Part shown: one piece after another, positions 12,190 to 24,869 of the stretch
Numbering within the stretch: position 1 is the stretch's first letter
Layout: each line of letters begins with the position of its first letter
NCBI GenBank assembly: GCA_032433595.1
Contig: JASWJB010000017.1
Coordinates: forward strand, 186,001-250,000
Origin: Conoideocrella luteorostrata
Taxonomy: Eukaryota > Ascomycota > Sordariomycetes > Hypocreales > Clavicipitaceae
Length of the DNA stretch: 64,000 nucleotides
Reading direction: 5' to 3'
Translations under genes and position numbers: made by a program
Notes under the pieces: model-generated
What the model was told of the DNA's origin: nothing
What the model saw: only the letters and a program-made list of their open reading frames with translations
The model's database searches: none

Positions 12190-15100
12190 GCTGGGCGAGA
12201 ATTCCGAGCCTTGCGCAGACGGGGGCGCTGGTGAGCTGTTCCACCTGTTGCAGACAACAGCTTGTCCTTCAGAAGACAGGATGACGATTAAGAAACAGGA
12301 GGCGGGGAGACCGAGCGAGGGAAGGCCGACGTCGTGAAGGAACCTTGAAGCGAGAGAGATCGCGGTGCTGCGAATGTGCAGCTCGTGGTCACCAAGGAGA
12401 GGTAGAGGGCAGGCTTATTGGACCCAAAAGATGTTTGTTTCAGCCTCAACACAACGCACGCTGTCAAAAGGTGTTGCTGAGGCGTCCTGGCTGGCTTGTG
12501 GGAGCTGTCGGTTCTTGAGTATGGTGGAGGGTCAAGTGGACCGGTGGGCAAAGCGGGTTTGCGGGTCTGTCTTTCCCAGAGCCAAAGACCACGGACCACA
12601 AGACCACGGCAAACCACAGACCACAGACTTAGTCGGAGATAGCTAGCTGGTGGTGAGGGTACAAACACTGATGTGTGTGCGTGTTGCGCGTGGTGTGTGT
12701 AGGTGTGTGTGCGCGCGTGTGTGCGTGCGTGTGTGCGTGAGTTGATGCTGATAGGAAGACAGAGTCGAGACAAGTACACTGACTGGTCACCAACGAACGA
12801 CGGGTTCGCAGAAAAAGGCGCACGCAAGACTACAATGGATATACGGAGTACTATATAAAGAAGCCACTTGTAGTCCCTACAATACAACCAGAAAGAAATG
12901 AGTTCCTTCGTTGGCTGGATCCAGTCACTAACTAACTAGCTAGGGCCGATCTCAAAGGGAGAGAGTCTACCACGAAGACTGCATCCGGATGATTTGTAGC
13001 CGGCGATAATGCACCAACGGCGCTTCCTCGCAAAGACTTTTGAAAGTTCCTAAGAGAGACCAAAATTTTTCACCCGCAGCCGATTGGATAGTGACAGGTC
13101 GCCCTACGTCGAAGGAAGGAAACGGACAAAGACAGAAATAGGAGAGGCATGCAGAAAACTAAAGCACAGGCACCGGAGGTCCGTCGTTCGGATGCTCGAA
13201 AGCCAACCAACTGCAATAGCCAGGGCAACGACGGAAAGGTGTGCTTAGCCAAGGGAGAGTTTGCGAGACGCTGTCATGGGCTACGGCGGGCGGCGCTGGG
13301 GTTGGGCCAAGCCCATTTGATTCAAGAGCATCCAGACAACCAACATCTGTGGGCACGCAGCATATCGAGAGCAAACAGAGACTTCCCTGTCCATCTGGTG
13401 GATCTGCCCGCTTTGCTGTAGCCACTGTAAGCCGACACTGGCTGGTCTGGAGTTGGAGGGATCCAGAGGGGCGAAGCGGGTCGTCCCTTTCAGAGAGCGA
13501 CGGGAGCAAATGCAAATAGCGCAGGTTCGACCGAGAAGTTTCGTTTATTTTGTCCCCTGGTAAGCTAAGCTGCTTGTCCGAGTGGTAGCCCTCACTCGCT
13601 CGCGCGTCTGAGAATCACGTAGGGGGTGATGCGTAGCTCTTGCACGGCTCGTGAACCATATCGCCTGGCCAGACACTAAGCCACGCAGAAACCTGTCATG
13701 CGCGAGAGCAAAGCAGACACGCTCAACAAAGACATGCTCAGTGTGTACAAGACTTCATCATGCACTGGGAAACCGTTGTAATCTCAGTCAAAGTGTCCAA
13801 TCGTTTGGAGAAAGGAACGAGGAGTCAGACGGCGAGGGACACGGCCGCGTGGTTCAGTCAGCCAGCACAGGATTGATTGTTATCAGCCGTTCAACCAACA
13901 TTCGATCCTCCCCAGCCCCCAGTCCCCAATGGGGTGGGCTCACCGCAATAGACGAAAGAGGATTTCGTGGATAGGTCTCGAGACCAGGACATTACAATAG
14001 TGCTTCTTCATAGTTTCGTCAAAGAACGGGTGGTAGCAGGTGTATGCAATACTTTTCTCGTCAAAATAACGTGCGCTATGAATTCGCTTCCACGATTTTA
14101 CCCTACAATGGCACCGTGCCTCAGGGGCATGGTTTAATTCTCCAGGCCATCTTCGACACAGATTGGGCCATGTCGATCCTAGTACGGTGGGCCGCCTAAT
14201 GTACATACTAGTTGTAGTAAGCTCTCGTCATGGGTATATTCATCCTGCGCCGCGTGTAAACGACCAATTTGCATCACGCACGGTGGCCCAAGCAAGCATT
14301 TGAGCGGGTCTTCAGTTAGCAGCAAGGTGGGACCTGTCGTCTGTCTTTCGTCTAGCTTGCCTGTTCAACCTTGTCGGCCACAGAACCGCAAGAAAAGAAA
14401 GTAGACCAGCCCTTAGCGCATCTCCCTGCTGCACTGAGTTAGCACCGAAGAGATGGGAAGAGAGAACGAAAACATCAATGGGAAAAAGGGAAGCATACAA
14501 AACAAACAAGGGAGATGCCGCCACAGAAAATTATTTGGAGCATCTCCAGCATGTAGCCCGGGCTTCCCGTTTGAAGGGAGTCAGCGAGGTGCAAGGTGTA
14601 CCAGACATAGCTGAGAGGCAGCTGTCGGGGGCGGATCACGGATACCTGCTTGTCAGCAAGGAAGGAACGAAGGCACGGCACGAACCTGCCGTATCATACT
14701 TCGTACCAGCAAGGCGAAGGGATCGCTCGTTCCCTCGTATATGGCAAATCGCTACAGCCAATCGTAAACTGGTTCAATTTTCTCTGATTTCGGTCCGGTA
14801 ATAGTCATCCAATCGTTATGGATATCGCAGCGTTCCGGGCTCACGAAGGCCGGTCTTGCATACATATATCGATTGATAGTTCGAAATTCAACGTCCATCG
14901 TCCGCCCTATTACATTGCCGGACACGCCCGGTTCCGGATTTGCTGTGGATGGATAGCCTACCCTACTCATAGCGTGACGGGACGGGGTTGAAGCTGACCA
15001 AGCCACAACTCGCCAATTCATCCGACCACACCATATCGACGAACAGAATACAAGGCTCCAAAAAATCAAGAGGTGGGCCATGCAGTGCCCTGAATCAGTG

Positions 15101-16483
15101 CAACAGCAGGGCCGTGCCGCCCTATTGTAGTATTATACGGAGTAGTTATATACTTACTTATACGCGGCCTCGCACGAAACATTTGGTAATCCTGTCTAAG
15201 ATTCAGATCTGGCCTCGATCAGACCTGGACCTATACGCCACCGAAACCTGTATCATTTAGACAGTCTCACTCGTTTCAATCGCACAGATCACTCCACTAC
15301 CTGCTACTAGAGCACACTCCCTCTCATCCTCAAGGGCTCTTATGGCGGGAGCCTGGAGGGTGGTCCCGATGACGAGGCAAGCTGCAAGATGCTGCTGGCA
15401 GATCGTCGATCTGCCACTGTTGATGCAGGCGAGCCGCATAGTGTGAGGCTTGCTTCATCAGGCTGACAGGCTGACGACGGTACTCTTACCCGTGCGTTTG
15501 CTATGAGGTAATTGGATATTTTCTCACGTTCCCGCGCGTCGTCGAAAGACATTCCTCGCCTCAGGGCGTGCAGTGACAGACAGAAGGTGGCTGTATATCT
15601 CTCAGTGGTCTCGCCCAACTATTCCTGCTTTTGACACCACGAGCGACTGCCTTGGGTCTAGGTGAGCAGAGAAACAAAGATGAGAAGGAGAGCCAGAAAA
15701 AAAAAAAAGAGAGAGAGAGGTTCGGGCCATCCACATATACTTCGTACTGCGGACATGCATCCCATCGAAATCTGCAGCCTGGAGAACTTTCCCTTGTCGT
15801 GTCTACACGGGCAAATGTGCCTTCTACACAGTTATCCCACAAGTGTGTCACTCTCGGCCCCCTCCTCCCGCAGGCATGACAGATGTTCTTGTCTCATTTG
15901 CCAACGAATAGACCTGCAAAAGGTACATTCATTATCGATCGGTTGAACAGGCGCAAGCAAGGCGGAAGAAACAAGTCATGCAGCGCACACTTCCTTTGCA
16001 TCCCAGTGCGGACTTGATTATGTTCAGCTATGCTTGCGATGTGACAATTCGGCGACCTCAATAATGCTGTGGTACTCGAACAGGATTTCGATTAACTATG
16101 CCGGCGCATTATGCGAAGCAAATATACGAAGCAAAAAATCACCGGCCAGGCAGTTTTGCATGATTGACTTCAGTGTCTTTAACGTTGATCTGACCCACGC
16201 TTTATTTCCTTTCAACGGTCTCTAAATTGACCAACATCCATCCAAGAGGTTCCATTGGCGAGCCACGAGAGGGTGCTGTTGATGATACGGTATTTTTTTT
16301 TTAGACCAAGTAAATCGAACTCTTGTCCTTGATGCCTGTTTTCACAATGCAAGGGTGTATCACTCCTTACTCAAAGCTCCGAGAACTATTGATATTGTGA
16401 CCCAGATAGTGCAAAAATTCCGCGCCTCGTGTCACGTCGCAAATACTTCGATATTTCATGTATGCATGTCATCAGTCTTTCAT
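12190..16483. other. 4.3-kb gene-free region upstream of ras2
   Basis: No supportable gene was seen between ras2 and the dehalogenase gene. It contains the GT-rich microsatellite at 12671-12740, short direct repeats of GACCAC at about 12588-12630, and two exact TACGGAGTA motifs at 12842 and 15136. The first motif is followed by CTATATAAAG, which looks like a TATA element. The part next to 12189 should hold the ras2 promoter and leader. Confidence 0.5.
12671..12740. repeat. GT/GC dinucleotide-rich microsatellite
   Basis: About 70 bases of imperfect (GT)n mixed with GC steps (GTGTGTGCGTG, GCGCGCGTGTGTGCGTG) lie some 480-550 bases upstream of the ras2 start codon. Alternating purine-pyrimidine sequence of this kind can form Z-DNA and is prone to length change. 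No function can be claimed. Confidence 0.85.
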
Positions 16484-17329
16484 TTATGTATACTGCATCG
16501 CGTTCAGAAGCCGACTTGCCATAGTGACAAATCCACCAACATCTTCCTCCCCAACCCACAAATCCACCCAATCTCTCGCTTCCTCAAACTCTACACCCTC
16601 CTTATCCCACTCCTCCTCTCCACGCCTCTCGACATATACAGTCCTTAGCCCACATTCTCTGGCCCCCTTCAAGTCCTTTAAATGGCAAGCGACCATAGCC
16701 ACCTCCCCCGGCTCAAATCCCATCTTCCTCACAGCGCCAAGATATGTCTCCGGATGGGGCTTATACAACCGGAACGTCTCTGCACAAAACAGTCTGTCGA
16801 ATTCCAGGCCGCCGAAATCAGCTAAATCCCAAATGAGTTCCTCATTCCCGTTCGATAGCGTCGCCAGCGCCAATCCCATTTCCTTCAACATGGCCAGGCC
16901 ATCGACTACATCGGGCCAGGGATTAAGTCGATGCCATACCATACTCAGCGACTGTACTTCCGTAGCCGTGTACAACCCTTCAAGTCCCCACGACTCTAAC
17001 AACACCGGGAGGCTGTCCCGGTGATGCTCATCGATGGTTTTCCAAGGGTCTGTTTCTGGATTGAACGCCTTAACGAATTGCATGTATGAGTTGCGCCATT
17101 CTTGCGCAAAGCGTCCCCAGTCCGTTTCGGTGAGGCTCTGCAGACGCAATCGGAGAAACTCGGGCAAGTTGCTGGATTGCTTGCGATGAGCGCGAAGGGT
17201 GAGTTCCTCGACGACGGAGGAGCGCCAGTCGACGGCTGTGCCAAATACGTCAAAGGTGAGTGCTTTGACAGACGCGAGGACAGGCGCGCGGACAGGCGCG
17301 GGGACAGGTGATATTGCGCTAGGAGACAT
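16484..17329 (-). CDS. Haloacid dehalogenase-like hydrolase, (S)-2-haloacid dehalogenase type
   Basis: Cytosolic HAD-superfamily hydrolase of 281 residues, closest in layout to type II 2-haloalkanoic acid dehalogenases. It is a single exon with no splice sites needed. Motif I is TFDVFGTAVDW, with the nucleophile Asp27; motif II is TLSNGN; motif III is the Lys in RLYKPHPETY; motif IV is represented by MVACHLKDLKGAR. The helical cap lies between motifs I and II. These residues match the family's C-halogen or phosphate hydrolysis chemistry, but the real substrate cannot be read from sequence. The first 20 residues are Pro/Ala/Val-rich and may be an unstructured tail; a later start is possible but no other in-frame Met precedes motif I. 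There is no obvious functional link to either neighbour. Confidence 0.9.
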   Translation of the reverse strand: MSPSAISPVPAPVRAPVLASVKALTFDVFGTAVDWRSSVVEELTLRAHRKQSSNLPEFLRLRLQSLTETDWGRFAQEWRNSYMQFVKAFNPETDPWKTIDEHHRDSLPVLLESWGLEGLYTATEVQSLSMVWHRLNPWPDVVDGLAMLKEMGLALATLSNGNEELIWDLADFGGLEFDRLFCAETFRLYKPHPETYLGAVRKMGFEPGEVAMVACHLKDLKGARECGLRTVYVERRGEEEWDKEGVEFEEARDWVDLWVGEEDVGGFVTMASRLLNAMQYT

Positions 17330-20300
17330 GGTCGACGGACAATGTGGGTTTGTGATGAGGAGATGATGTTTTGGCGGAGCGATGGTGGTGTGAATGCCGT
17401 TTGTAGAGACTTAGGTACCAAAGCGACTGCGTCATAACTAGATAAACTGGCGCTACCGGCCTAGCCGTGACCCGCTTCGATTGCGATCTGCTTCAACAAA
17501 ATAATTCCCTATGCGTAGTACTTCGGAAAGCGTTCGGAGCAACGGATAACCTCCGGTTTTGGGACGAAACAACGGTTCTCGGCTTTCGTTGAATCCCTGT
17601 TCTAGGAGGTAGCTTGCCGACAGTCTGTGGTATGCTTGAGAACGGTTCATCAGCTTGAGGTTGAGAGAGAACAAGAAGCATGTCTGCTGGTTATGCGGTC
17701 GCGCCGAGTAAGCAAAGGGACAAGTAAACTTTGCAAAATACTACGACAGGCTGAAGCACAACTCAGCATGATGAAAGTAAAGAACGGTCTATTGGCGAGT
17801 TGTGGCGGCGACAAAGCGCAGATAGAGTAATCTCCAGCCTGCAAATGCCCAAGACCGGCGTACCGAGAATCATCGCTCGTTCGTTTACTCTGCATATCTG
17901 GAATGAAATCTGGAGAACGGTAAACACATCTCAACATTGTCGTGGAAGCTGGGGGAAGACGGTATTCACAGTGCGCGGAGCTTGAGCGCGTAAACTACAA
18001 AACAAGGACGTATTACATGCTGACTGAGGTCTCATGGCTAAATATGTGCTCCGATGTTGATTCAATAACGTGGGATAGCAGAAAGAGGACTCGGCGAAAC
18101 AGGTCAGATTGGGGATTCTGACAGAACATGTTTGGTACAGGGTAGCTAAAGAGCGCAGAACTTCCTGCGCACTTCTTGCATCAGCTCGACTTCATCGCTC
18201 TATGGAGTGTTACATGGGCCAAAAAAAAAAAAAAAAAGAGACATCTCAGCAGAACCTAAGCCTAAGAGCTTGGCATCATTGCTAGTTCTCATGGAAGTAA
18301 GTGGTGGGCCAATTTGGTGAGCTTCATTGTCACCTCGTGGCCAGTAGCAGTTCTCGCGTCATTTGGTAAATTATAATGACACACAGAATCACCCTTCAGA
18401 AACGTAATGTGAGCCAAACATGACAACGGAGGGGCAATATACAATATCTTCGCAAAAATATCCCGGATTGTGATATGGGATGTCTCCCACGCATAACCGG
18501 CTGATACAAATCAACATGAAACGCACGCTGTCATCCGTTATAACGAGAGTAATATCGCAAAGCCAAGGATTGTTCGGTCTTCGCGCTAATATTAGGGTAG
18601 GGGTAGAGCGCGTCAAAACTTTAATACGGAGTACACGGAGTACTAATTAATTCGGGACCACGGGTCGGTTCATGTTCTCTATAGGTAGCCGTTTATATTA
18701 CTGCACGTGCCTGCACGATAGGAACCTCCTAACTATTAATAGACACTATAAGTTTTCATATTACAAGGATGGATGGCCCTTGGAGATAAACATACTCCAT
18801 AGGGAGTACTCTTTCTTAATCATGGAGGGGATCCTGGGATGGCTTGTGACGGTTTACATTGGATGGGCTCTGGCGTGTTACAGATATCGGATATCTTTAT
18901 TTTATTGACAAGGGGACATACTATGGCTTGCTTCTGCAGTAGGTACGTGATGCGAATTTCCGGCCATATTGCCAGTTTGGATGTAGATTATTTGTACTCC
19001 GTAAAGACCCAGCATTGCAAGGACAGACCTTGGAGCCTGATTAGGCCAGCTTTTATACTCTACGCGTTGCTAGAAACATCTTTCAGCGCATCTTGCCATG
19101 ACGATGTACGTGAATTGATCTATGCTGATAGGTAAATCTCTCGCCTATGTGTTGTGTTAATTCAATTCGCTGGGTCCCGCAACTTCCTTGGTCGGCATCA
19201 CAGGCTTGTTGCAGTTGGGACAAGCATGGCTAAATATTTAGATCAGACAACTCAATTGACTGCAAACCAGCCTCACGAAAGCTGCGAGCAAAGCTGGTCC
19301 GTCTATTGACTCGAGATCAAAGGATTACGTTAGGCATGAGACGTGATAGGTCTAACGTGCCACAACCTATGGTTGCAACGATTTTGTATCAAATCAAAAG
19401 ACGACTACCCGTAACGGTCAGCTGTTAGGGCCTATCTCCGACGAGCGCCCGCGCCAGTTTATCCCATCAACACAGGGAGTACAATGCTCCGCACTCCGTA
19501 GACTGCTAGTCAATGTGAAGTAGTCACTGTCTGTGGCATGCAGACCCCGGCACCTGGAGAGCTCAGCAATCCGGATTTGATCCTAGTCGCCCACCTGGAG
19601 TCTGCAGCGCAGGACGGGGAACTCTGCCGCCATGTACCGAACAGGAGGCTCTAACCTGCTTAGGACCTCCAGCTGCATTCAGTTGAACGCATGTGTGGAG
19701 GACAGAGTAGTGATATTGCCGTATTTGTACAAGTATTAAGCTACCCTCCGCCTGAAAAGTCTAGCACTGCCTCGCAGCCGAGAAGGGACGGACGCGTGAG
19801 CTGCACAATACCCTCGGAAGAGAGGTTGGTTAAACACTTGATAATGGATGAAACAACGGCCATGCAGTAACTAGGGCGCGTCCTTTTGTTGAGGGTTAGT
19901 AATACTAATGCTTCTCTACTCTTGGTGGGGAAACAAGAGATGGCGCTGGTGGCTTCGCGCCAACGAATATCACCAGTTGCCGCCCAATCACTTGCTGCGT
20001 CAATCGTTGGCGCCACCTTGCACCATGTGGAGAGTGCTAAGGGCCTTTGGATAAAAAAGAAAGCTCAGTCGCATGTTTCAAGAGCATCCGCGGAAGAACA
20101 TGAGTAAATGCTACTGAAAACAGTTAACCTTAAACGGACTAGATGATTCTCCGCAAAATGTTAGCGTTGGAGAAGAAGGAAGTCATCAAAAGCAAAAAGC
20201 AAAAAGAATCCTCTTGACTTACTTTCTGCTTTTCATGGCTTGCCATTATTGAAGTTAGTACGGACCACTACTCCGACCTAGAAACTTTACAACAGAAAAT

Positions 20301-22537
20301 TCTTGCCGAGGTGGAGGGGGCGCGACGGCTCGTGAACGGCCCGGAGATGGAACCCCATTGTTGGTGCCTCAATCAAAGGTTCCTGTTGGCTGAGTAAAGG
20401 GCACAGAGGCGAAGATTCCATTTACTGGCAGGAAGTAACATTTTGACCTGTCATAATGCTGCATGCGAAGAGCGGGCGAGAAGGTTTTGAATGTACTCCG
20501 TACTTGACAGCGTTAAGTTATTTCGTTGGCACAAATAACACAGACACACGACCGTCTGTATGGAGTGTGCTGGATTGCGATGAGACGGACCAGGTCCACC
20601 GATTTGGGTCCACCAGATAGACGGCCACGATGGTCATCGGCCGTGCTGCACTCTTGTTTGTTCCTCAAACCAACGCGCGCCGTTCAACGTACAGTACGTG
20701 CGCGTACCACGCTGCACGACAGTTTAGACCATCCCTGGCTCCTTGTCAAGACGAAATCGGGCTATTCGGCCTCGGGACGTGCAATTCGATGGGTTTGCAA
20801 GTGGTCAAGATCGTGCGTTGAGCGGCTTGATGAAGTCAAGGCATGCCTGTCGTCACCCCGCCTTAATGGCTGCATACTAAGGCGGTTTATGCAGCCCGTG
20901 TGACGATACTTCCTTTCCTTGCATTAGTCCGAAGCTCCAAAACTTGACTTTGGATGGTAATCGGTACAGTGCATTCGGAACCGTGATGTTAGATGCCGGG
21001 GCACCAATCCGTAGACAATCGTTTGTGCAGCAGTCTAAGACCACGAGTTCTGTGATGTATCGTAAATAATGACAGAAGTTAGGCATATGCGGTGGGAATC
21101 GTACTGAGGAATACGGAGTTGCCCACCTGGGATTCCAATTCGCCCCTGAGCAGGGGGGGTCTCTTGTACCCCGGCTTGTTCACGGCGAACAGCTGCGAAA
21201 ACCTGGCGACGATTAACGTCAAAACCCATGATTGTATTTGACCCCAGCACTTCATTTTCGCTGGTCGCCCATCGGTGCAGTATATCACAACACTGCTCCA
21301 GGGCTGTGCCTGCGTCTAGTTAGTACATCCCACCAACTTGCACTCCGTGCAGGAGGCCAGCTGGCCAGTCACTACTGTCGCTGCTTGGAGGCTCCGTGTA
21401 ATCTCCACATCTCCTGACATGAAACTTGCAAAGTAATTGCCTCGAACTATGGCGAAGACGATCCTCGTTAGTCCGTGAGCAGCACAGATACATGAACGAT
21501 CGGGCCTCGCTTGTTCCACTGCGAGACCGGTGCTTTTCCTTTACATGCCATTTTCTATAAACGGAATATGAGCTTTGACACATGTGGGATTTGAGTGTTA
21601 TGCATTGCGCCTTATCTGTCTGAGCTGCTCCTAGAGTAAAGAGCAAGTTACATTGCAGGACTAGTCAAAGGTCCTCTCCCAGCTGGTTCCCTTGATCTTA
21701 ATAATCAAATTCAACGGTATTTGTGCACTCCGTATACACTGTTGCTCACTGATGATTACTAAAGAAGGTTAGCTATTGAGTTTATAGTATTGGCACCGAG
21801 AGGACGGGTCGCATTGTCTCAATGTGCTCTTATCTGAACGGCGGATGGGATCCCTAGCTAGCGCGCATCAAAGAGGCCAATTCCCCGCTCGATTCTCTCA
21901 TGCCGGTATTTCACGATTTTGCGTCGTTGAAAAGCGTTAGTTAAGCAAGGAATCGCGGCTTAAATTTGCGGATAACCTCGCATGAAGGATTCGATGGTGG
22001 CATTTGGGATTGACGCGAGATGCATGTGCATGTGCATGTGCTGCTGCTGCCGATGCGCATTGCTCGTGTTGCAGACGTCCTGATCATAATGAGATAGAGG
22101 AGTGTTCCGGATAACAACAAAATTTCGAAAGAGTTGGCGGCTGAACATAGCTGAGCAAATATAATATGATCGGGCTTCTATTAGTGTGTAGGTGCTACTT
22201 AATTAAGTGGTGGGCCACATTAAACTGCCGCTACCGCACTGGCTGTAACCGTCTTCAAGAAAGCAACGATGCTCTTTGTTCCAATTTTTGTTGGACTGCC
22301 GGACTAGGTGGTGACAACGAGTTTGATTTATTGATGCATAAAAAAAGTGATCAGATTCAGCGTTGCAGCTGGAACAAGATTCCGTAATTGGACAAGGTCG
22401 CACTTGCTTTCTCCGGCAAGGTTCTATGAGCCTACGTACCCAGTACCTACCTGCACTGAAACTACCCAATTTTTAACTCCGTGCGCCGTACAGCGCATGT
22501 TGGCAGCACGCTATGGCAATTGCATCAGGGTATTCCG

Positions 22538-22553
22538 TACGGAGTACTCCGTA
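22538..22553. repeat. Perfect 16-bp palindrome of the dispersed TACGGAGTA motif
   Basis: The sequence TACGGAGTACTCCGTA is identical to its reverse complement and is made of two overlapping copies of the dispersed 9-mer. Near-copies flank it: TATTCCGTAC on the left and GTACAGAGTA on the right. A further exact copy lies at 22643. A dyad this exact could be a dimeric protein site or a relic of an element end, but neither is shown. Confidence 0.85.
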
Positions 22554-23797
22554 CAGAGTACTCTATCAATGAGTAACTTAGTTGACTGTTTTCTCCATCA
22601 CACGCAGTACGGAGCCGGTGGCTCTTCCGAATTGGAATCGTATACGGAGTAACTGTTCGTACAACAACCCCTGTCGTTGGTACAAGTGCTCCGAACACCG
22701 TGCATTGCAGTGTGCGCTGGGATGAAAGTACCGGAAACATGCCCACATGCGCGCTACTCTGCAATATTACTCCAAACCCCATCTGCCCGCAGTTTCACCC
22801 CCTCCCCCCTTTCTGCCAATTATTGTGCAGTTCGGTACGTACGGGGAACTAATACAATCAGCTATTATGCTATCTGCTCTTCCATTGAGGTCCCATTGGA
22901 TGTGCATTCCCAGGGCAGCTTCAGTTAGTTCTTATGGACCCTGCGGCGGATGGGCATCCGATAGGCTGTATCCGCCAACTACTCGTGCTCGACGATTGCT
23001 CGGCGATTGTGTGCCAATGTGCTCAGGCCAGCTCGAATGTCATCGCTGCTTGCTACTGGCGACGGGGCCGACCCTGTTCGAAGGCCATGGCCCATGATAG
23101 ATTCCGCCCAAGCAAACCACGCCCACCCAATCCACCCAATTCACTGACCCTGGCCCCAGACCGGGATGCGGTCGAGCTGTACGGCCAGTCTCTGGCTTCC
23201 AACGAAATAGCCAAATTTCCTGGATTCTTCTTGCAGCAGTTAGTGGCTCTACCAGGGTTGACCCAGACGTTCTCTTCCCACAATGCTGCGAGCACATGGA
23301 GACAGCCGAAATCGTCGTGGGACGCTGCCAACATCTCGAAAGCTGGAGAACAATTGACTGCTGTACCCCTATCTGTTGGTCCAGCACGCCAACGCATCAA
23401 GTATCTGTGATCCATACAAGAGTGCTTGCGAACTTAACCCCGTCTTTGTTGAAATGAGCTCCTTGCTTATGGACTGATCATGCCACCAGAACGTCTCGTT
23501 TATTAGAGCTACGGTGGATACTTAGTTATTTGCCGGACGGCCTGTCTGATCATCGTTGCGGGACCTCATCATCTCTTTGGTCTTCTTTTCCAATTTCCAA
23601 CCAGACTTGATCTGCCGACGCAGCTTCTCTGCCTCCACTTCTCAAACACCCTTTTACAACTTCAGCTTCGTCTTACTGGGTGCTGGCTGTCCCTTATCGT
23701 GTGTCGTACCGTGGACGGACGTGACGTTCAAGGCTTTTGAACTAGTTCTTTAACCCCTCTGATGGGCTAGTGCTGTCGAGGACGTTTTCTTCTTTGG

Positions 23798-23813
23798 TAC
23801 GGAGTACTCCGTA
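23798..23813. repeat. Second perfect 16-bp TACGGAGTACTCCGTA palindrome
   Basis: This is the same 16-bp palindrome as at 22538, about 1.06 kb upstream of the ApsA-like start codon. The flanking DNA differs from the first copy, so the shared unit is the palindrome itself and not a longer duplicated segment. Confidence 0.85.
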
Positions 23814-24869
23814 CAATCTGTCTCAATGTAAGTCAGCCATCCACTGTCTTGGGAACTCGCGCAAAGCTTACCAGTTTCCCTGTCATTGCTGTAGCATTTA
23901 CAGAGTACACTGTTTTAACACACAAGGAAAATAGCTTTCAATTCTTTTTTTTCTGCTCTCTTTCTCTTATAGTTGGCTTCTTTGGTTTGGTCGATTGCGC
24001 GCCTCCCAGATCTACGACAAGCCGTGCCGAAAACAGTCTTCAGATATCATCTGCGCCATTCGGGCGAACAATCACCGACCAACAGCTTTTCATTTTCGAT
24101 AGCGATTCACTGTTAATGAACGAAAATCCCTTCTTCCGATCGATCTGTTATATTTAATTGATTCAGGTCACCCCACCGTGCATGACCCTTCTGCTTCGAG
24201 GGTAGGCCATTGGGTGCTTGGTAACGGACCGAGCTGCTGAGACAAAGGTGCTTCCCTATATTTGGCACAAGAAGGGGAAGAAGGGTAAGACCTGTCATTC
24301 CAGTCGGTAGACACGAGATCGTTCAGCAACAAATTGTTCTCTACGATTGCCGAGCAACTTGTAGAGCAAATGCTAACCGTGAAGAAGTAGAAGCAGGTTG
24401 AACGCTTTGCTTTTTTGCCTTGGTTTTTATCGAATTCACGCTTCGGATGACGGGTCGATTCATTTACTCAGTACAAAATCTAAACGGAGACAGCTGTGAG
24501 TAAATTTGTCCCTCGGGGCTAATAATTCCTACGGCACCAGCGGGCTACGGTCTGCTATGTCTCGTTGCTTTTTTTGGTCTTGTTTCTGCGCTAATGTAAT
24601 GCAGTCTGCAGAAAAGCCACGCACTTCTTTTGAATGCGCTTCTCTTACTGGAAGGGCTTGCTTGGTCGCTGTCATTTCTCAGCTGCAGGGATCAGCGGGG
24701 TCTCGCTGTTGAAGTGTTTGGCACTCCCACACTGTCTTGCCACGAAACCTCCAAGGAGCTACGTCTGGCGGAGCCGTCAGGCGGCTCATGCGCCAGTTGA
24801 CACATCAGTACCCCGGAGTGACCTCACCCAGATGATTGCTCAATCTCACCAAGTCCCCGGTTAAAGAAC

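Larger units (their letters stand above)
17330..24869. other. 7.5-kb gene-free region upstream of the ApsA-like gene
   Basis: This is the longest gene-poor stretch. I found no open frame with a recognisable protein pattern on either strand. It holds the densest cluster of the TACGGAGTA/TACTCCGTA motif, at 18625, 18995, 20494, 22538, 22545, 22643, 23798 and 23805, including both perfect 16-bp palindromes. There is a long A run near 18221-18237 and GTGCAT repeats at about 22020-22040. Unseen short 5' exons of the ApsA-like gene could lie near its right end. Confidence 0.5.

Noticed and set aside
13568..13660. tRNA-like A-box text (TGTCCGAGTGGTA) resembling the D-arm of Ser/Leu tRNAs
   Set aside because: No B-box of the GGTTCGANTCC type follows at the right distance, and no acceptor or T-arm pairing could be drawn.
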